Assembly (NCBI GenBank): GCA_964535215.1
Contig: CAZHST010000014.1
Coordinates: forward strand, 1-64,000
Length of the DNA: 64,000 nt
Direction of reading: 5' to 3'
Source of the DNA: JACQHM01 sp964535215
GTDB lineage: Bacteria; Methylomirabilota; Methylomirabilia; Methylomirabilales; JACQHM01
Shown one piece after another: positions 17,087-25,469 of the stretch. Under the pieces are notes generated by a model, which was not told where the DNA came from, searched no databases, and worked only from the letters and a program-made list of their open reading frames with translations. Within the stretch, counting starts at the first letter, position 1. Each line of letters opens with the position of its first letter. A program made the translations under genes and the position numbers.

Positions 17087-17943
17087 TGGGGCAGAACCAG
17101 CACATCTTTGTCGTCTCCGATGCCACAGGGCAGACGGCCGAGATGGTCCTTCAGGCGGCCCTCGTCCAGTTCCAGGGAGCGAAGGTGGAGATCCACCGCC
17201 TGGGCCAGATCAGGACCCGGGAGCAGATCGCGGAGGTGGTAAGGGAGGCGGCCAGGGTGAAAGGGTTCATCGTGCACACCTTCGTGTCGGAGGAGCTTCG
17301 CCAGGTGATCCTCTCCGAGGGGATGCGCTGGGATGTGGCCACCATTGACCTCTTGGGCCCCCTCCTCTTCCGGTTGGAGGATCTCCTGAAGGTGCCTCCG
17401 TTGGCCAAGCCAGGCCTCTTCCGCCAACTGCAAGAGGACTACCACCGGAGGATCGAGGTCTTAGAGTTCGCCGTGAAGCACGATGACGGGCAGAACGTCA
17501 AGGACCTGGTCCAGGCGGACATTGTCCTGATCGGCGTCTCCCGCACCTCCAAGACCCCGTTGAGCATCTACCTGGCCGGCAGGGGGTGGAAGGTGGCCAA
17601 CATCCCCGTGATCTTGCGAATGCCCCTCCCCGAGGAGGTGTTGAGGATCGAGCAGCAGAAGATCGTGGGCTTGACCATCAAGGCGGAGCGGCTCCTGGAG
17701 CTTCGGAGGGCCAGGCTGGCCCGGATGGAGGCGGGCCTGGACTTGGCCTACGCTGACCCGGAACAGATCAGGGAGGAGCTGGATTACAGCCGATCCCTCT
17801 TCCGGCGGTTCGGCTGGCCGGTCATTGACGTGACGAATAAGGCCATCGAGGAGACGGCCTCCGAGATCCTCGCCATGAGGCAGCGGGAGGGTGAAGGCCG
17901 GAGGCCGATTGGGAGGACGAGACGTCCCATCAGCTCCGAGTAG
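17086..17943 (+). CDS. ppsR: PEP synthase / PPDK regulatory kinase-phosphotransferase
   Basis: 285 residues of the DUF299/PPSR family. Starts IFVVSDATGQTAE and has the P-loop GVSRTSKT (150-157) and a conserved KIVGLTI region. The enzyme uses ADP to inactivate, and Pi to reactivate, PEP synthase or pyruvate-phosphate dikinase by Thr phosphorylation, setting the flow between pyruvate and PEP. No ppsA or ppdK is present in the window. Its ATG overlaps the cotransporter stop (TGATG), and pairing with a phosphate transporter fits a Pi-dependent reaction. Confidence 0.93.
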   Translation: MGQNQHIFVVSDATGQTAEMVLQAALVQFQGAKVEIHRLGQIRTREQIAEVVREAARVKGFIVHTFVSEELRQVILSEGMRWDVATIDLLGPLLFRLEDLLKVPPLAKPGLFRQLQEDYHRRIEVLEFAVKHDDGQNVKDLVQADIVLIGVSRTSKTPLSIYLAGRGWKVANIPVILRMPLPEEVLRIEQQKIVGLTIKAERLLELRRARLARMEAGLDLAYADPEQIREELDYSRSLFRRFGWPVIDVTNKAIEETASEILAMRQREGEGRRPIGRTRRPISSE

Positions 17944-17957
17944 AGGAGGACGCGTCT

Positions 17958-18833
17958 ATGCGGGAACGATTCGCGGAGATCAGCATCCAGAACCGGTTCG
18001 GGGGGATCTCGCGGGCGGCGAAGACCGGCCTGCTCCTGGCGGCCCTGGTCGGGCTCCTTCTCAGCCTGAGCCCGGTGGCGCTCATCCCGGCCGGGCATCG
18101 GGGGGTGGTCTTCAACCGGATCACCGGGGTTCAGCCTTCCATCCTGCCCGAAGGGCTGAACTTCCGGATCCCCCTGGTCCAGCAGGTCATCCCCGTGGAC
18201 GTCCGGGCCCAGAAGCACGAGGGGACGTACGATGCGGCGTCCAAGGACCTCCAGGCGGTCCGGGTCCACGCGATCCTGAACTACCGCCTGGTGGCGGACC
18301 GGGTGAACGAGGTGTACCAGAAGATCGGGCTGGACTATGCCAGGAAGATCCTGGACCCGGCCACCCAGGAGGTCATCAAGGCCAACACCGCCCTGCACAA
18401 CGCCGGGGAGATCCTGGCGAAGCGGCCGCTGATCAAAGACGAGATCAAGCAGGATCTGACCCGCTGGCTCAAGGCGTACAACATCGAGCTCCTGGAGGTC
18501 TCGCTGGCCGACATCCGCTTCAGCCAGGAGTATGAGCGCGCCATCGAGCAGAAGCAGGTGGCCGAGCAGCGGGCGGAGCAGAAGCGCTACGAGCTGCTCC
18601 AGGCCCAGCGGCAGGCGGAGATTGAGGTGGCCCAGGCGGAAGGGCACGCCAGGGCCTTGAGGGTCAAGGCTGATGCGGAGGCCTACTATAACGAGAAGGT
18701 GACCCGCTCCCTGACCCCCTTGCTGGTCCAGCAGCGGTTCCTGGAGAAGTGGGAGGGGAAGCTGCCCCAGATCATGGGGGGAAACAGTGTGGTGCCGTTC
18801 ATCAACCTCCCCCTCCCCGGGCAGGGGCGCTGA
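17958..18833 (+). CDS. Prohibitin-family (SPFH/band 7) membrane protein
   Basis: 291 residues. One TM helix (about 22-42) anchors an SPFH domain (about 45-200; PAGHRGVVFNRITG is prohibitin-like), followed by an Ala/Glu/Gln-rich coiled coil (about 195-250) and a short hydrophobic tail. Such proteins form ring-like oligomers in the inner membrane that scaffold proteases or lipid domains. In a hopanoid-making cell this could relate to membrane microdomains, which is inference only. GAGGA precedes the ATG; the gap to the PPSR gene is 14 bases. Confidence 0.85.
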   Translation: MRERFAEISIQNRFGGISRAAKTGLLLAALVGLLLSLSPVALIPAGHRGVVFNRITGVQPSILPEGLNFRIPLVQQVIPVDVRAQKHEGTYDAASKDLQAVRVHAILNYRLVADRVNEVYQKIGLDYARKILDPATQEVIKANTALHNAGEILAKRPLIKDEIKQDLTRWLKAYNIELLEVSLADIRFSQEYERAIEQKQVAEQRAEQKRYELLQAQRQAEIEVAQAEGHARALRVKADAEAYYNEKVTRSLTPLLVQQRFLEKWEGKLPQIMGGNSVVPFINLPLPGQGR

Positions 18834-18904
18834 GGCTGGGGGGCAGGAGAGGCTTGACGAAAGGGGGCAGAGTGTATTAGAAGGGTACCGCTGAGGAGGA
18901 TGGG

Positions 18905-19726
18905 GTGAAAGGGAGCCGTCGGTCCCGAGAACCTGTCCCCCCAAGGGATGACCTCATCGTAGTTCAAGAAGGGACAGGCTACGCCACGATCCTCTTCAAC
19001 CGCCCGGAGGTGATGAACGCGATCACCGCCAGGATGTGGGAAGAGCTTTCCCGGGTGGTGAAGGATCTGGGAGCGGAGCCTTCAGTCCACGTCCTTATCT
19101 TCTGCGGGGTTGGAGGGAAGGCCTTTGCCGCCGGTGCCGATATCTCCGAGCTTTTGACCTTCGCCACTTCTGGGAAGGCCCCGGTCTATTATCACCTCCT
19201 GGAGGAGGCCTTGGAGGCGATTGCCTCCTGTCCCCTCCCGACCATCGCCATGATTGATGGGTACGCCTTGGGGGGAGGGTTCGAGGTGGCCCTCGCCTGT
19301 GATCTGAGGGTGGCCTCCACCCGGTCAAGGCTCGGGATCCCGGCCGCCAAACTCGGGGCGGCGGTGGATCCGGGGAGCCTCCTTCGGCTGATGAGCCTGG
19401 TCGGGCCCGGCCACGCCAAGGAGCTTCTCTTCACGGGGAGGCCCATTGAGGCCACCAGGGCCTTCGAGATCGGCCTGGTCAACCACGTCGTGCCGCCCGA
19501 GGCCCTGGAAAGGACCGTCTTGGAGATCACCGAGGCGATCGCCCGAAATGCCCCTCGGACGGTGAAGACCTTGAAGGGACTCCTCTCGAAGCTCGCGGGT
19601 CCGTTCACTTCGGGACTTCGGCGGGAAGCCAAGGCCTTTTTCATCACCTGTTTCGAGTCGCTTGACTTCCGGGAAGGCGTGGAGGCCTTCCTGGAGAAGC
19701 GCCCCCCCCGGTTCACAGGGCGCTGA
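18905..19726 (+). CDS. Enoyl-CoA hydratase/isomerase (crotonase) family protein
   Basis: 273 residues, GTG start with GGAGG upstream. Crotonase fold: oxyanion-hole GGKAFAAGADI (70-80) and GYALGGGFEVALACD (119-133). Glu127 corresponds to the first catalytic Glu of classical hydratases (rat Glu144). The second Glu (rat Glu164, in PEIxLG) is replaced by Ala in IPAAKLG (about 145-151). A plain hydratase mechanism is therefore doubtful; isomerase, thioesterase or decarboxylase activity on an acyl-CoA is possible. No other beta-oxidation gene is adjacent. Confidence 0.8.
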   Translation: MKGSRRSREPVPPRDDLIVVQEGTGYATILFNRPEVMNAITARMWEELSRVVKDLGAEPSVHVLIFCGVGGKAFAAGADISELLTFATSGKAPVYYHLLEEALEAIASCPLPTIAMIDGYALGGGFEVALACDLRVASTRSRLGIPAAKLGAAVDPGSLLRLMSLVGPGHAKELLFTGRPIEATRAFEIGLVNHVVPPEALERTVLEITEAIARNAPRTVKTLKGLLSKLAGPFTSGLRREAKAFFITCFESLDFREGVEAFLEKRPPRFTGR

Positions 19727-19791
19727 GGCACCATTCGTAGGAGGTGGTAAGGGTAGCTCCCCAGGTTGGGTTCTGGAAAGGAGGGGGAAGA

Positions 19792-20823
19792 GTGGACCGG
19801 ATCAGATACCTTGTCTTGCGTGAACTGTCTACGGGCCCGAAGAGCTACTGGCAGCTCCTGGCCCAGGGTGGAGTTCATCCTCCCTCCCTGATCCGGCTCA
19901 TCCAGGAGCTTCAAGAGGAAGGGGTTGTCTCCGGCGATGCTTTGGCCTTTACCTTGACGGACAAAGGGGAGGAGCTTGTCAAGGGCTTTGGCCCCTATGG
20001 GCGGCTCTCCGGTCTTTGCCCCCGATGCCGGGGGAGGACCTTGGTGGTCCCCCCCGCCTTTGAGGGGGTGCTGGAACAATTGACCAGGATTGCCAAGGAG
20101 AGGCCCCCGGCCTCCCCGGAGTTCGATCAGGGATCCATCCCCCCGGAGAATTCTGTCCTGCGGGTGGTGGCCTTGTACGAGCGGGGGGATCTGGAGGGGA
20201 AGGATCTCCTCGTCTTGGGGGATGATGATCTCACCTCGGTGGCTGCGGCCTTAACGGGTCTTCCCCGCCGGATCCAGGTCCTGGAGGCCGACCCCCGCCT
20301 CGTCGAGTTTTTGAACACCCTCGCCCAACGGTACTGGTGGAAAGACTTTCGGGTGGCCCGCTACGACGTCCGGTGGCCTCTCCCCCTGGAGTACCGCCGC
20401 TCCTTTGATACCTTCTTCACCGACCCTACCGAGACCCTCCCAGGCTTCAGCCTCTTCCTCTCCCGAACGGCGGCGTGTCTTCGGGGGAAAGGGTCTGCGG
20501 GCTACTTCGGGTTGAGTTATCTGGAGGCCTCTTTGGAGAAGTGGCAGGAGATTCAGCGGAGGCTGCTCTCCATGAACTTTGTCATCACCGATGCCCTTCG
20601 GGGGTTCCACGAGTACGCCCTTGATCCCCAGACGATCATGGCCGGAAACTACCGCGTGGTGACGGAATGTCCCTTCCCGGTGGGAAGGCCGGACTTGAAC
20701 TGGTACACCTCGACCCTCTTCAGGCTGGAGCTGCTCGGAGACCCCAGACCCTCCGTTGAGGAAGCCGTTTCCCTCGGGCGGGACCTCTACTACGACGAGG
20801 AGGCCTACGTCACCTTGGCATGA
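19792..20823 (+). CDS. bpsA: Branched-chain polyamine synthase homologue (bis-aminopropyl spermidine synthase)
   Basis: 343 residues from GTG 19792, chosen because GGAGGGGGAAGA precedes it. Order: winged-helix N-terminus (1-65), a CPRC half zinc-ribbon (76-79), then the DUF43/BpsA aminopropyltransferase core with GDDDLTS (143-149), FTDPTET (about 209-215) and the YYDEE C-terminus. The archaeal enzyme adds two aminopropyl groups from decarboxylated SAM to spermidine, giving N4-bis(aminopropyl)spermidine, which stabilises nucleic acids at high temperature. Archaeal members usually read TDPPET; here the second Pro is Thr. The stop overlaps the ATG of the LysM gene. Confidence 0.88.
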   Translation: MDRIRYLVLRELSTGPKSYWQLLAQGGVHPPSLIRLIQELQEEGVVSGDALAFTLTDKGEELVKGFGPYGRLSGLCPRCRGRTLVVPPAFEGVLEQLTRIAKERPPASPEFDQGSIPPENSVLRVVALYERGDLEGKDLLVLGDDDLTSVAAALTGLPRRIQVLEADPRLVEFLNTLAQRYWWKDFRVARYDVRWPLPLEYRRSFDTFFTDPTETLPGFSLFLSRTAACLRGKGSAGYFGLSYLEASLEKWQEIQRRLLSMNFVITDALRGFHEYALDPQTIMAGNYRVVTECPFPVGRPDLNWYTSTLFRLELLGDPRPSVEEAVSLGRDLYYDEEAYVTLA

Positions 20824-21581
20824 AAAGGTTCCCCCCCATCCTGAACGCTGGGTTCTGCATAATCCTCGCCCTGGCCCCGGATGCCTGGGGAGAAAAGGGC
20901 CTCTACCACATTGTCGAACCGGGTCAGAACCTCTTTCGGATCAGCCAGGCCTACCAGGTGCCCTTGAAGGTCCTGATGGAGAGAAACCGGCTGACCTCTT
21001 CTCACCTTTCCATCGGGCAGCGGCTGTTCATCCCAGGAGCCCAGGCCCGTATGAAAGTCGAACCCTTTAAGCCCCTTTCCTCAAGGGAGCGGGCTGCCCT
21101 CGAGGGTTCTCTCCGGGAGGAGAGATCTTCCCTGGCTCCTCTCCCAGGGAAGTCTGGGGATCGTCAACCTCCCCCTGACCTGATCTGGCCGCTCATCGGG
21201 CCCATCAATTCCCCCTTCGGTCCAAGGGGGGGAAGGCTCCATGCCGGGCTGGATATCGGTTCCCCCTTCTACCAGGAGGTCCTCTCGGCGGCCGATGGGG
21301 AGGTCATCTTTGCGGGGAACACGAACAACGGATTGGGAAGGGCGGTCCTGATCCGACACGGTGGGGAGGTGATCACCGTCTACGGCCATCTGTCCATTAT
21401 CATCGCCCGGGAAGGGGAGGCGGTGAAGCAGGGGCAGGCCATCGGAGGGGTAGGGAGCACAGGGAATGCCACCGGTCCCCACCTCCACTTCGAGGTCCGC
21501 CGTCATGGCCGGCCTGTCGACCCCATGCCCTTCCTGCCTCCCACCCTGGACGATCTGGTGGAAAAGCTCATCCGTCCCTAG
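20820..21581 (+). CDS. LysM and M23 peptidase protein (NlpD/MepM-like)
   Basis: 253 residues with a signal peptide, one LysM domain (29-72) that binds peptidoglycan, a linker, and an M23 domain with all metal ligands: His141/Asp145 in HAGLD and His221/His223 in HLHFEV. It is either an active cell-wall endopeptidase or, by NlpD analogy, an amidase activator; the intact HxxxD and HxH favour enzymatic activity. ATGA overlap with bpsA suggests co-translation, although no functional link is obvious. Confidence 0.88.
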   Translation: MKRFPPILNAGFCIILALAPDAWGEKGLYHIVEPGQNLFRISQAYQVPLKVLMERNRLTSSHLSIGQRLFIPGAQARMKVEPFKPLSSRERAALEGSLREERSSLAPLPGKSGDRQPPPDLIWPLIGPINSPFGPRGGRLHAGLDIGSPFYQEVLSAADGEVIFAGNTNNGLGRAVLIRHGGEVITVYGHLSIIIAREGEAVKQGQAIGGVGSTGNATGPHLHFEVRRHGRPVDPMPFLPPTLDDLVEKLIRP

Positions 21582-21615
21582 AGGGGGCTGGTCGCCGGTG
21601 GCTGATCGTCCTGGT

Positions 21616-22710
21616 TCATCGGCCGGTTTCACCCCACGAGGGTTTGGTCAGGGCTTCGGCGACCAGGTCCCCCATCCTCTTGGTGCCTACCGGCGTCGTG
21701 CCTGGCTGGACCAGGTCTCCCGTCCGATAGCCCTGGTGGAGGACGTCTTCCACGGCCCTTTCCACGGCCAGGGCGGCCTCCTCGTGATTGAGCGAGTACC
21801 TGAGCAGCATGGCCGCCGAGAGGATGGCCGCCAGCGGGTTTGCCAGATCCCTGCCGGCGATGTCCGGGGCACTCCCGTGGACCGGTTCGTAGAGTCCCGG
21901 TCCGGTCCCCAGGCTTGCCGAGGGGAGGAGACCGATGGAGCCCACAATCATGGCCGCCTCGTCGCTTAACAGGTCCCCGAAGAGGTTGTCCGCCAGGATG
22001 ACATCGAAGGGCTTAGGATCCCTGACAAGTTGCATGGCACAGTTGTCCGCGTACATGTGTTCGAGGGTCACCCCAGGGTAGCCCTCACCGACCTCCCGGA
22101 CGACCCCCCGCCACAGCTCCGAGGTGGCCATCACGTTGGCCTTGTCCACGGAGGTGACCTTGCGCCTTCGTCTCAAGGCTGCCTGGAAGGCGACCTCAGC
22201 GATCCGTTTCACCTCGTGGGTCGTGTAGATGCAGGTATCCACCGCCCGCTCCCCTTCCCGGGTCTTCTCGATGCCTTTAGGCTCTCCGTAGTAGATCCCC
22301 CCGGTCAGCTCCCTGACCACCAGGAGATCTGCCCCTTCCACCACTTCTCGTTTTAAGGGGGAAGCGTCAATCAGGGCGGGAAAGACCTTGGCCGGGCGGA
22401 GGTTGGCGTAGAGGCCCAGTTCTCGACGGAGGTTTAAGAGGCCTCGCTCAGGCCGGATGGGCGTTGAAAGGCCGTCCCATTTCGGTCCCCCAACAGCCCC
22501 AAAGAGGATGGCGTCTGATCCCTTGCAGAGGGTCAAGGTCTCCTCGGGAAGGGGGGAGCCTGTTGCGTCAATGGCCGATCCTCCCAAGAGACCCTCTTGG
22601 AACGTTAAAGACAGGTCAAAACGTTCGGCGGCGACCTTCAGCACCTTTACGGCCTCCTGGATGACCTCGGGGCCGATGCCGTCGCCGGGCAAGACCGCGA
22701 TCTTGGGCAT
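21616..22710 (-). CDS. leuB: 3-isopropylmalate dehydrogenase
   Basis: 364 residues, full length for LeuB. Starts KIAVLPGDGIGPEV and contains RELTGGIYYGEP, DKANVM, the DNLFGDLLSDEAA metal/substrate region and GSAPDIAGRD. It oxidises 3-isopropylmalate to 2-oxoisocaproate with NAD+ in leucine synthesis. No other leu genes are here; the IS607-like element lies immediately upstream, so it may have separated leuB from its original operon or promoter. Confidence 0.95.
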   Translation of the reverse strand: MPKIAVLPGDGIGPEVIQEAVKVLKVAAERFDLSLTFQEGLLGGSAIDATGSPLPEETLTLCKGSDAILFGAVGGPKWDGLSTPIRPERGLLNLRRELGLYANLRPAKVFPALIDASPLKREVVEGADLLVVRELTGGIYYGEPKGIEKTREGERAVDTCIYTTHEVKRIAEVAFQAALRRRRKVTSVDKANVMATSELWRGVVREVGEGYPGVTLEHMYADNCAMQLVRDPKPFDVILADNLFGDLLSDEAAMIVGSIGLLPSASLGTGPGLYEPVHGSAPDIAGRDLANPLAAILSAAMLLRYSLNHEEAALAVERAVEDVLHQGYRTGDLVQPGTTPVGTKRMGDLVAEALTKPSWGETGR

Positions 22711-22741
22711 CCTTATTCTCCTGGTTCAAAAAAGCTAACTG

Positions 22742-23035
22742 TTGTTCACAGCAGCCGGCCTCCCCCTGACCAGGCGTTCGCCCCCTTTCCGGATACTTGA
22801 TTTGCCCCCGAGGGCAGGGCGACAGGGAGACCTTGGCCCGGGAGTCCCACCCGGACGGAAGTGCTGCGCCGGAAGGGCACACCCGGCACGGACCGCCAAG
22901 CCGCGGGGAAGCTTTAAGCTTCCGCCGAGCTGTGTGGGCCTTCCAGCGGGGAATTGCTCCCGCCTCCCGCGTCCTGTGAGGACGCCTACCGGTTTGTCCG
23001 ACACCGGCGAAACGGGGTCACCGCAGAGCCAGGGC
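22742..23035 (-). ncRNA. Candidate omega RNA (TnpB guide RNA) at right end of IS607-like element
   Basis: The 300 bases between leuB and the tnpB stop contain no gene but strong nested pairing. An outer stem pairs GGAAGGGCACAC (22871-22882) with GTGTGGGCCTTCC (22932-22944). Inside it a perfect 8-bp hairpin GGAAGCTT-T-AAGCTTCC lies at 22907-22923, flanked by extra CGG/CCG pairs. A GCGTCCT-GTG-AGGACGC type hairpin (7 bp) lies closer to tnpB, near 22969-22985. TnpB proteins use RNAs made from exactly this position (3' end of tnpB to the element end), with the guide read from flanking DNA. Confidence 0.45.
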
Positions 23036-24346
23036 CAACACCTTCAGGTCATGCCAGACAGAGGAATACGCCTCCTGCTGCCACACGGCAAGGCCGTTGT
23101 GCCCAGGAAGCTTCCCCTCCAGCCGCTTCAGGCAAGCCCTGACCCCACGGGTCATCCCTCCTCCTTCCCTCGGGGTATCAGCATTGACCTTCTGGGTCAG
23201 GCTTTGCTTGATTTGGGCTACGAATTGTTGAAGCTCTTTCGTGACCCGTTCCTTAAAGCCCATCGCCCGGCGGCCTATGACCAGGGCCGCCGCGCCGTGC
23301 ACCGGAACCCCATACCGCGCCCTGTACTTCCAGTACCCGATGGTGGAGGTGTGCCGGGCGGGCACAAGTCTCAAGGGCACCCTTTCCTTCACCGCCCTCC
23401 GGCACACCGCTTCTACCATCCTGGCAAAGGGAAAGTTGGAAGCCAGGCGGTTAAACGTTTTGTTGGTCTCCAGCCGGTCCTTGCCAAAGGCCAGCTCCTC
23501 CAGGACAAGGGGTTTGCCCAGGAAGGAGGCTGTGTCTCCCACGACTTTGGCTAAAACGCCGATCAGGTAGTCCCGCCGGAACCCCGACGCATAGGCCAGG
23601 TCGGGGAGTCTGATGGAGAGAAAGCCGTTGGGGGACGTGATGACCTGAAACTCCCCCTCATACTTCCCCAAGTTGCCGGGGTAAGGGACCCTGAACCCTT
23701 CCGGCCACGGCTCCGGCTGGCCTGAAGCGCTGACCTGGCACAGGGCCACGCCGTCGGGGTTCGTGTCCAAAGCCAAACAGCCCTCCGTAAGGTCAGCCTC
23801 CGGCCCCTCCCCCAGAGCAAACGTCAGATGGACCAAATATCGCCCTTCCGGGGTGCGGATCAACTCCCCCGTGTAGGGCCGCTTCATGGCCAACCCTAGC
23901 CGCACCAGGTCCCGGTGCTTCTCCGGCAGCCACAACTTGCCCTCTACCCTGGGAGCGCGGCGCATCTTCGGCCGATGGCGTTGATCTTCGCCCACCTGCT
24001 CCGAAAGGTGTGAGACGGTCACCGCCAGACGAAACTCCCCATCCCGGAAGGACACCTTCAGGTTCGGGTTGCCGCCTTTGGTTTCGTCTCCCCGGGCATA
24101 AAGCCGGTTTTGGCGGGCGGCCCGCCACTCCTCCCGCGCGGCCCGGCCTTTGCAGACCCTCCTCCAGAGCTTCCGGCCGCCGAAGATCACCTTCGGGATG
24201 GTGCCGTTGTCCCGGTAAGCTCTCAGTTCGGCCAGCTTCTCCTCCAGGGACCCCGCACGCCTCTGGCGCCCCCTGACTGTAAGGCGCAGCTTCTCCAGTT
24301 CAGCAGGAGCAACCCCCTTCTTTTCGGCCTTGGCCAGCTTCTTCAT
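23018..24346 (-). CDS. tnpB: TnpB-related protein, C-terminal part (RuvC domain)
   Basis: 442 residues from an ATG that overlaps the stop of the upstream fragment (ATGA). Contains a basic helical region (1-90), a beta-rich middle, the first RuvC aspartate in LDTNPDG (Asp194), the RuvC-II glutamate in VLEELAF (283/284), and the late motif YGVPVHGAAALVIGRRAMGF (about 345-364). The usual acid of the third motif is not obvious at HGAAA. No CxxC zinc ribbon is present. In-frame sequence upstream of this ATG (GRARKKLGLA) continues the neighbouring fragment, so both pieces were probably one protein split by a -1 frameshift near 24350-24380. Confidence 0.75.
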   Translation of the reverse strand: MKKLAKAEKKGVAPAELEKLRLTVRGRQRRAGSLEEKLAELRAYRDNGTIPKVIFGGRKLWRRVCKGRAAREEWRAARQNRLYARGDETKGGNPNLKVSFRDGEFRLAVTVSHLSEQVGEDQRHRPKMRRAPRVEGKLWLPEKHRDLVRLGLAMKRPYTGELIRTPEGRYLVHLTFALGEGPEADLTEGCLALDTNPDGVALCQVSASGQPEPWPEGFRVPYPGNLGKYEGEFQVITSPNGFLSIRLPDLAYASGFRRDYLIGVLAKVVGDTASFLGKPLVLEELAFGKDRLETNKTFNRLASNFPFARMVEAVCRRAVKERVPLRLVPARHTSTIGYWKYRARYGVPVHGAAALVIGRRAMGFKERVTKELQQFVAQIKQSLTQKVNADTPREGGGMTRGVRACLKRLEGKLPGHNGLAVWQQEAYSSVWHDLKVLALALR

Positions 24347-24705
24347 GGCCAGGCCGAGCTTCTTCCTGGCCCGGCCAGCTTCTTTTCCGTCTCCTCTATC
24401 TCCAGCTCCAGCAGCTCTTTCTGAGAGTCCAGCAGGGCCTGCGCTTTCAACCGCGCGTCGTCCGCATACCGGGAGTTCAGCCCGAAGAGCTCCTGCCCCC
24501 GCTTCTTGACCTCATCGCGGGAGACGCCTTCCAGGAGCCGGTTGAAGGCCCACCGCTGGCAGGCACAGAAAAGCCGCATCTCCGTAACAAGAGGGTCTTC
24601 CTCACCCCGGCTCCACTCTGGCGACCGGAAGGCCGGGTAACTCTCCGGGAAGAACTCCCCACAGACGGTCAAGCTAACTTTGTCCTTCACCGGCTTCTTC
24701 GGCAT
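24343..24705 (-). CDS. tnpB: TnpB-related protein, N-terminal part
   Basis: 120 residues beginning MPKKPVKDKVSLTV, with the helical pattern WAFNRLLEGVSRDEV and a Leu/Glu/Lys-rich coiled stretch ending EKKLAGP before going out of frame. It overlaps the 3' end of the recombinase gene by 32 bases, as tnpA/tnpB often do. Together with the 442-residue fragment it would make a TnpB of about 555 residues. Alternatives to a mutation are ribosomal slippage in the A-rich GGAAAAGAAG run or reinitiation at the ATGA. Confidence 0.6.
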   Translation of the reverse strand: MPKKPVKDKVSLTVCGEFFPESYPAFRSPEWSRGEEDPLVTEMRLFCACQRWAFNRLLEGVSRDEVKKRGQELFGLNSRYADDARLKAQALLDSQKELLELEIEETEKKLAGPGRSSAWP

Positions 24706-25304
24706 TCCTTATCAGCTCCCGAAAGCCCTGCCGGATTTTCTTCCCACCCCTCGCCCCATACAGCCGGGCCGAAAACGAGGTGACGACGGCCAGCAGGTCC
24801 CTCACCAGTTCGGCATGCGCGTCTTCCGGCTCTTGCTCGGCGGTGGCGACGATCGCTACACCACAGTACCGCAGGTGCCCCTCAAGGTATTCGTCCCCGA
24901 ACCTCGCCAGCCTGTCGGGATCTTCGAGAAGCAGCTTTTTGAACTCACCCCGTTCGGCGCTTTTTAGCACCCGTTCCAGGCCCCGGCGGTTCTGGGTTAA
25001 CCCCGAAGCCACATCCGAATACTCTGCCACGACACGGTAGCCCTTCCCCCGTGCGTAGGCCCGCAGCCGCTCCCGTTGCCGTTCCAAATTTCCGGCCTCG
25101 GCCTGCTTCTTCGTAGACACCCGGGCATAGAGGACAACCGCGTCCGGCTCTGCCTTTATCCCTAAATATACGGTTGATTTCCCCCACCGGGTATCTCCGC
25201 TGGCCGCTGGGCAACCGTACTGGCCTAATCAGGCCCTGTTTTTCCCATGCCCGAAGCCTGTTCGGGTGTACACCTAGTCTCTTTGCTGCTTCTCCAATGG
25301 ACAT
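24674..25304 (-). pseudogene. tnpA: IS607 TnpA serine recombinase (MerR HTH + resolvase), frameshifted
   Basis: The first frame (25304 to about 25145) encodes a MerR-type helix-turn-helix: SIGEAAKRLGVHPNRLRAWE and SGQRRYP..EINRIFRDK. The second frame (about 25147 to 24674) encodes the small serine-recombinase domain of IS607 transposases: AVVLYARVSTKKQ with the nucleophilic Ser, then DVASGLTQNRRGLERVL, and LLLEDPDRLARFG. Removing one base at AAAGGCAG (about 25147) restores a continuous RDKAEPDAVVLYARVS reading. As assembled, the catalytic half could only start at the internal ATG at 25120, which begins directly after the nucleophilic Ser region, so the product would be inactive. Confidence 0.75.
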
Positions 25305-25324
25305 ATGTATCAGAATAGTTAACC

Positions 25325-25342
25325 ACAGTCAATTACAGTCAA
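25325..25342 (+). repeat. Direct repeat ACAGTCAA x2 at the tnpA-side end
   Basis: Two copies (25325-25332, 25335-25342) exactly 10 bp apart, in AT-rich sequence just upstream of tnpA. One-helical-turn spacing is what cooperative recombinase binding sites in an IS607 end would show. Confidence 0.4.
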
Positions 25343-25469
25343 ATCCAGCGAAGCTGCTGCAATCCTCCTTCCGGTGAAAGGCCTGTCCTCAACTAGCACA
25401 GGTCCTCTTTCCCAGTCAAGAGAAAAGGGGCCTTGCTCCCCCTTGGGGTGTTCGAGTATGTTGTTCTGG

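Larger units (their letters stand above)
22740..25345 (-). mobile_element. IS607-like element (serine recombinase + TnpB), decayed
   Basis: A MerR-HTH plus serine recombinase gene is followed by an overlapping tnpB on the same strand, the standard IS607 layout, lodged between leuB and engB. The boundaries are approximate. On one side AT-richer sequence with two ACAGTCAA repeats precedes tnpA; on the other a structured region ends near AAAAAAGCTAAC, 30 bases before leuB. IS607 has no terminal inverted repeats and makes no target duplication, so exact ends need an empty-site comparison. Both genes carry an apparent frameshift. Confidence 0.75.

Noticed and set aside
22742..23554. Open frame of 270 codons on the plus strand across the tnpB 3' region
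   Set aside because: It runs antisense to tnpB and through the structured segment, is rich in Arg/Pro/Gly as typical for GC-rich shadow frames, and has no recognisable domain or Shine-Dalgarno sequence.
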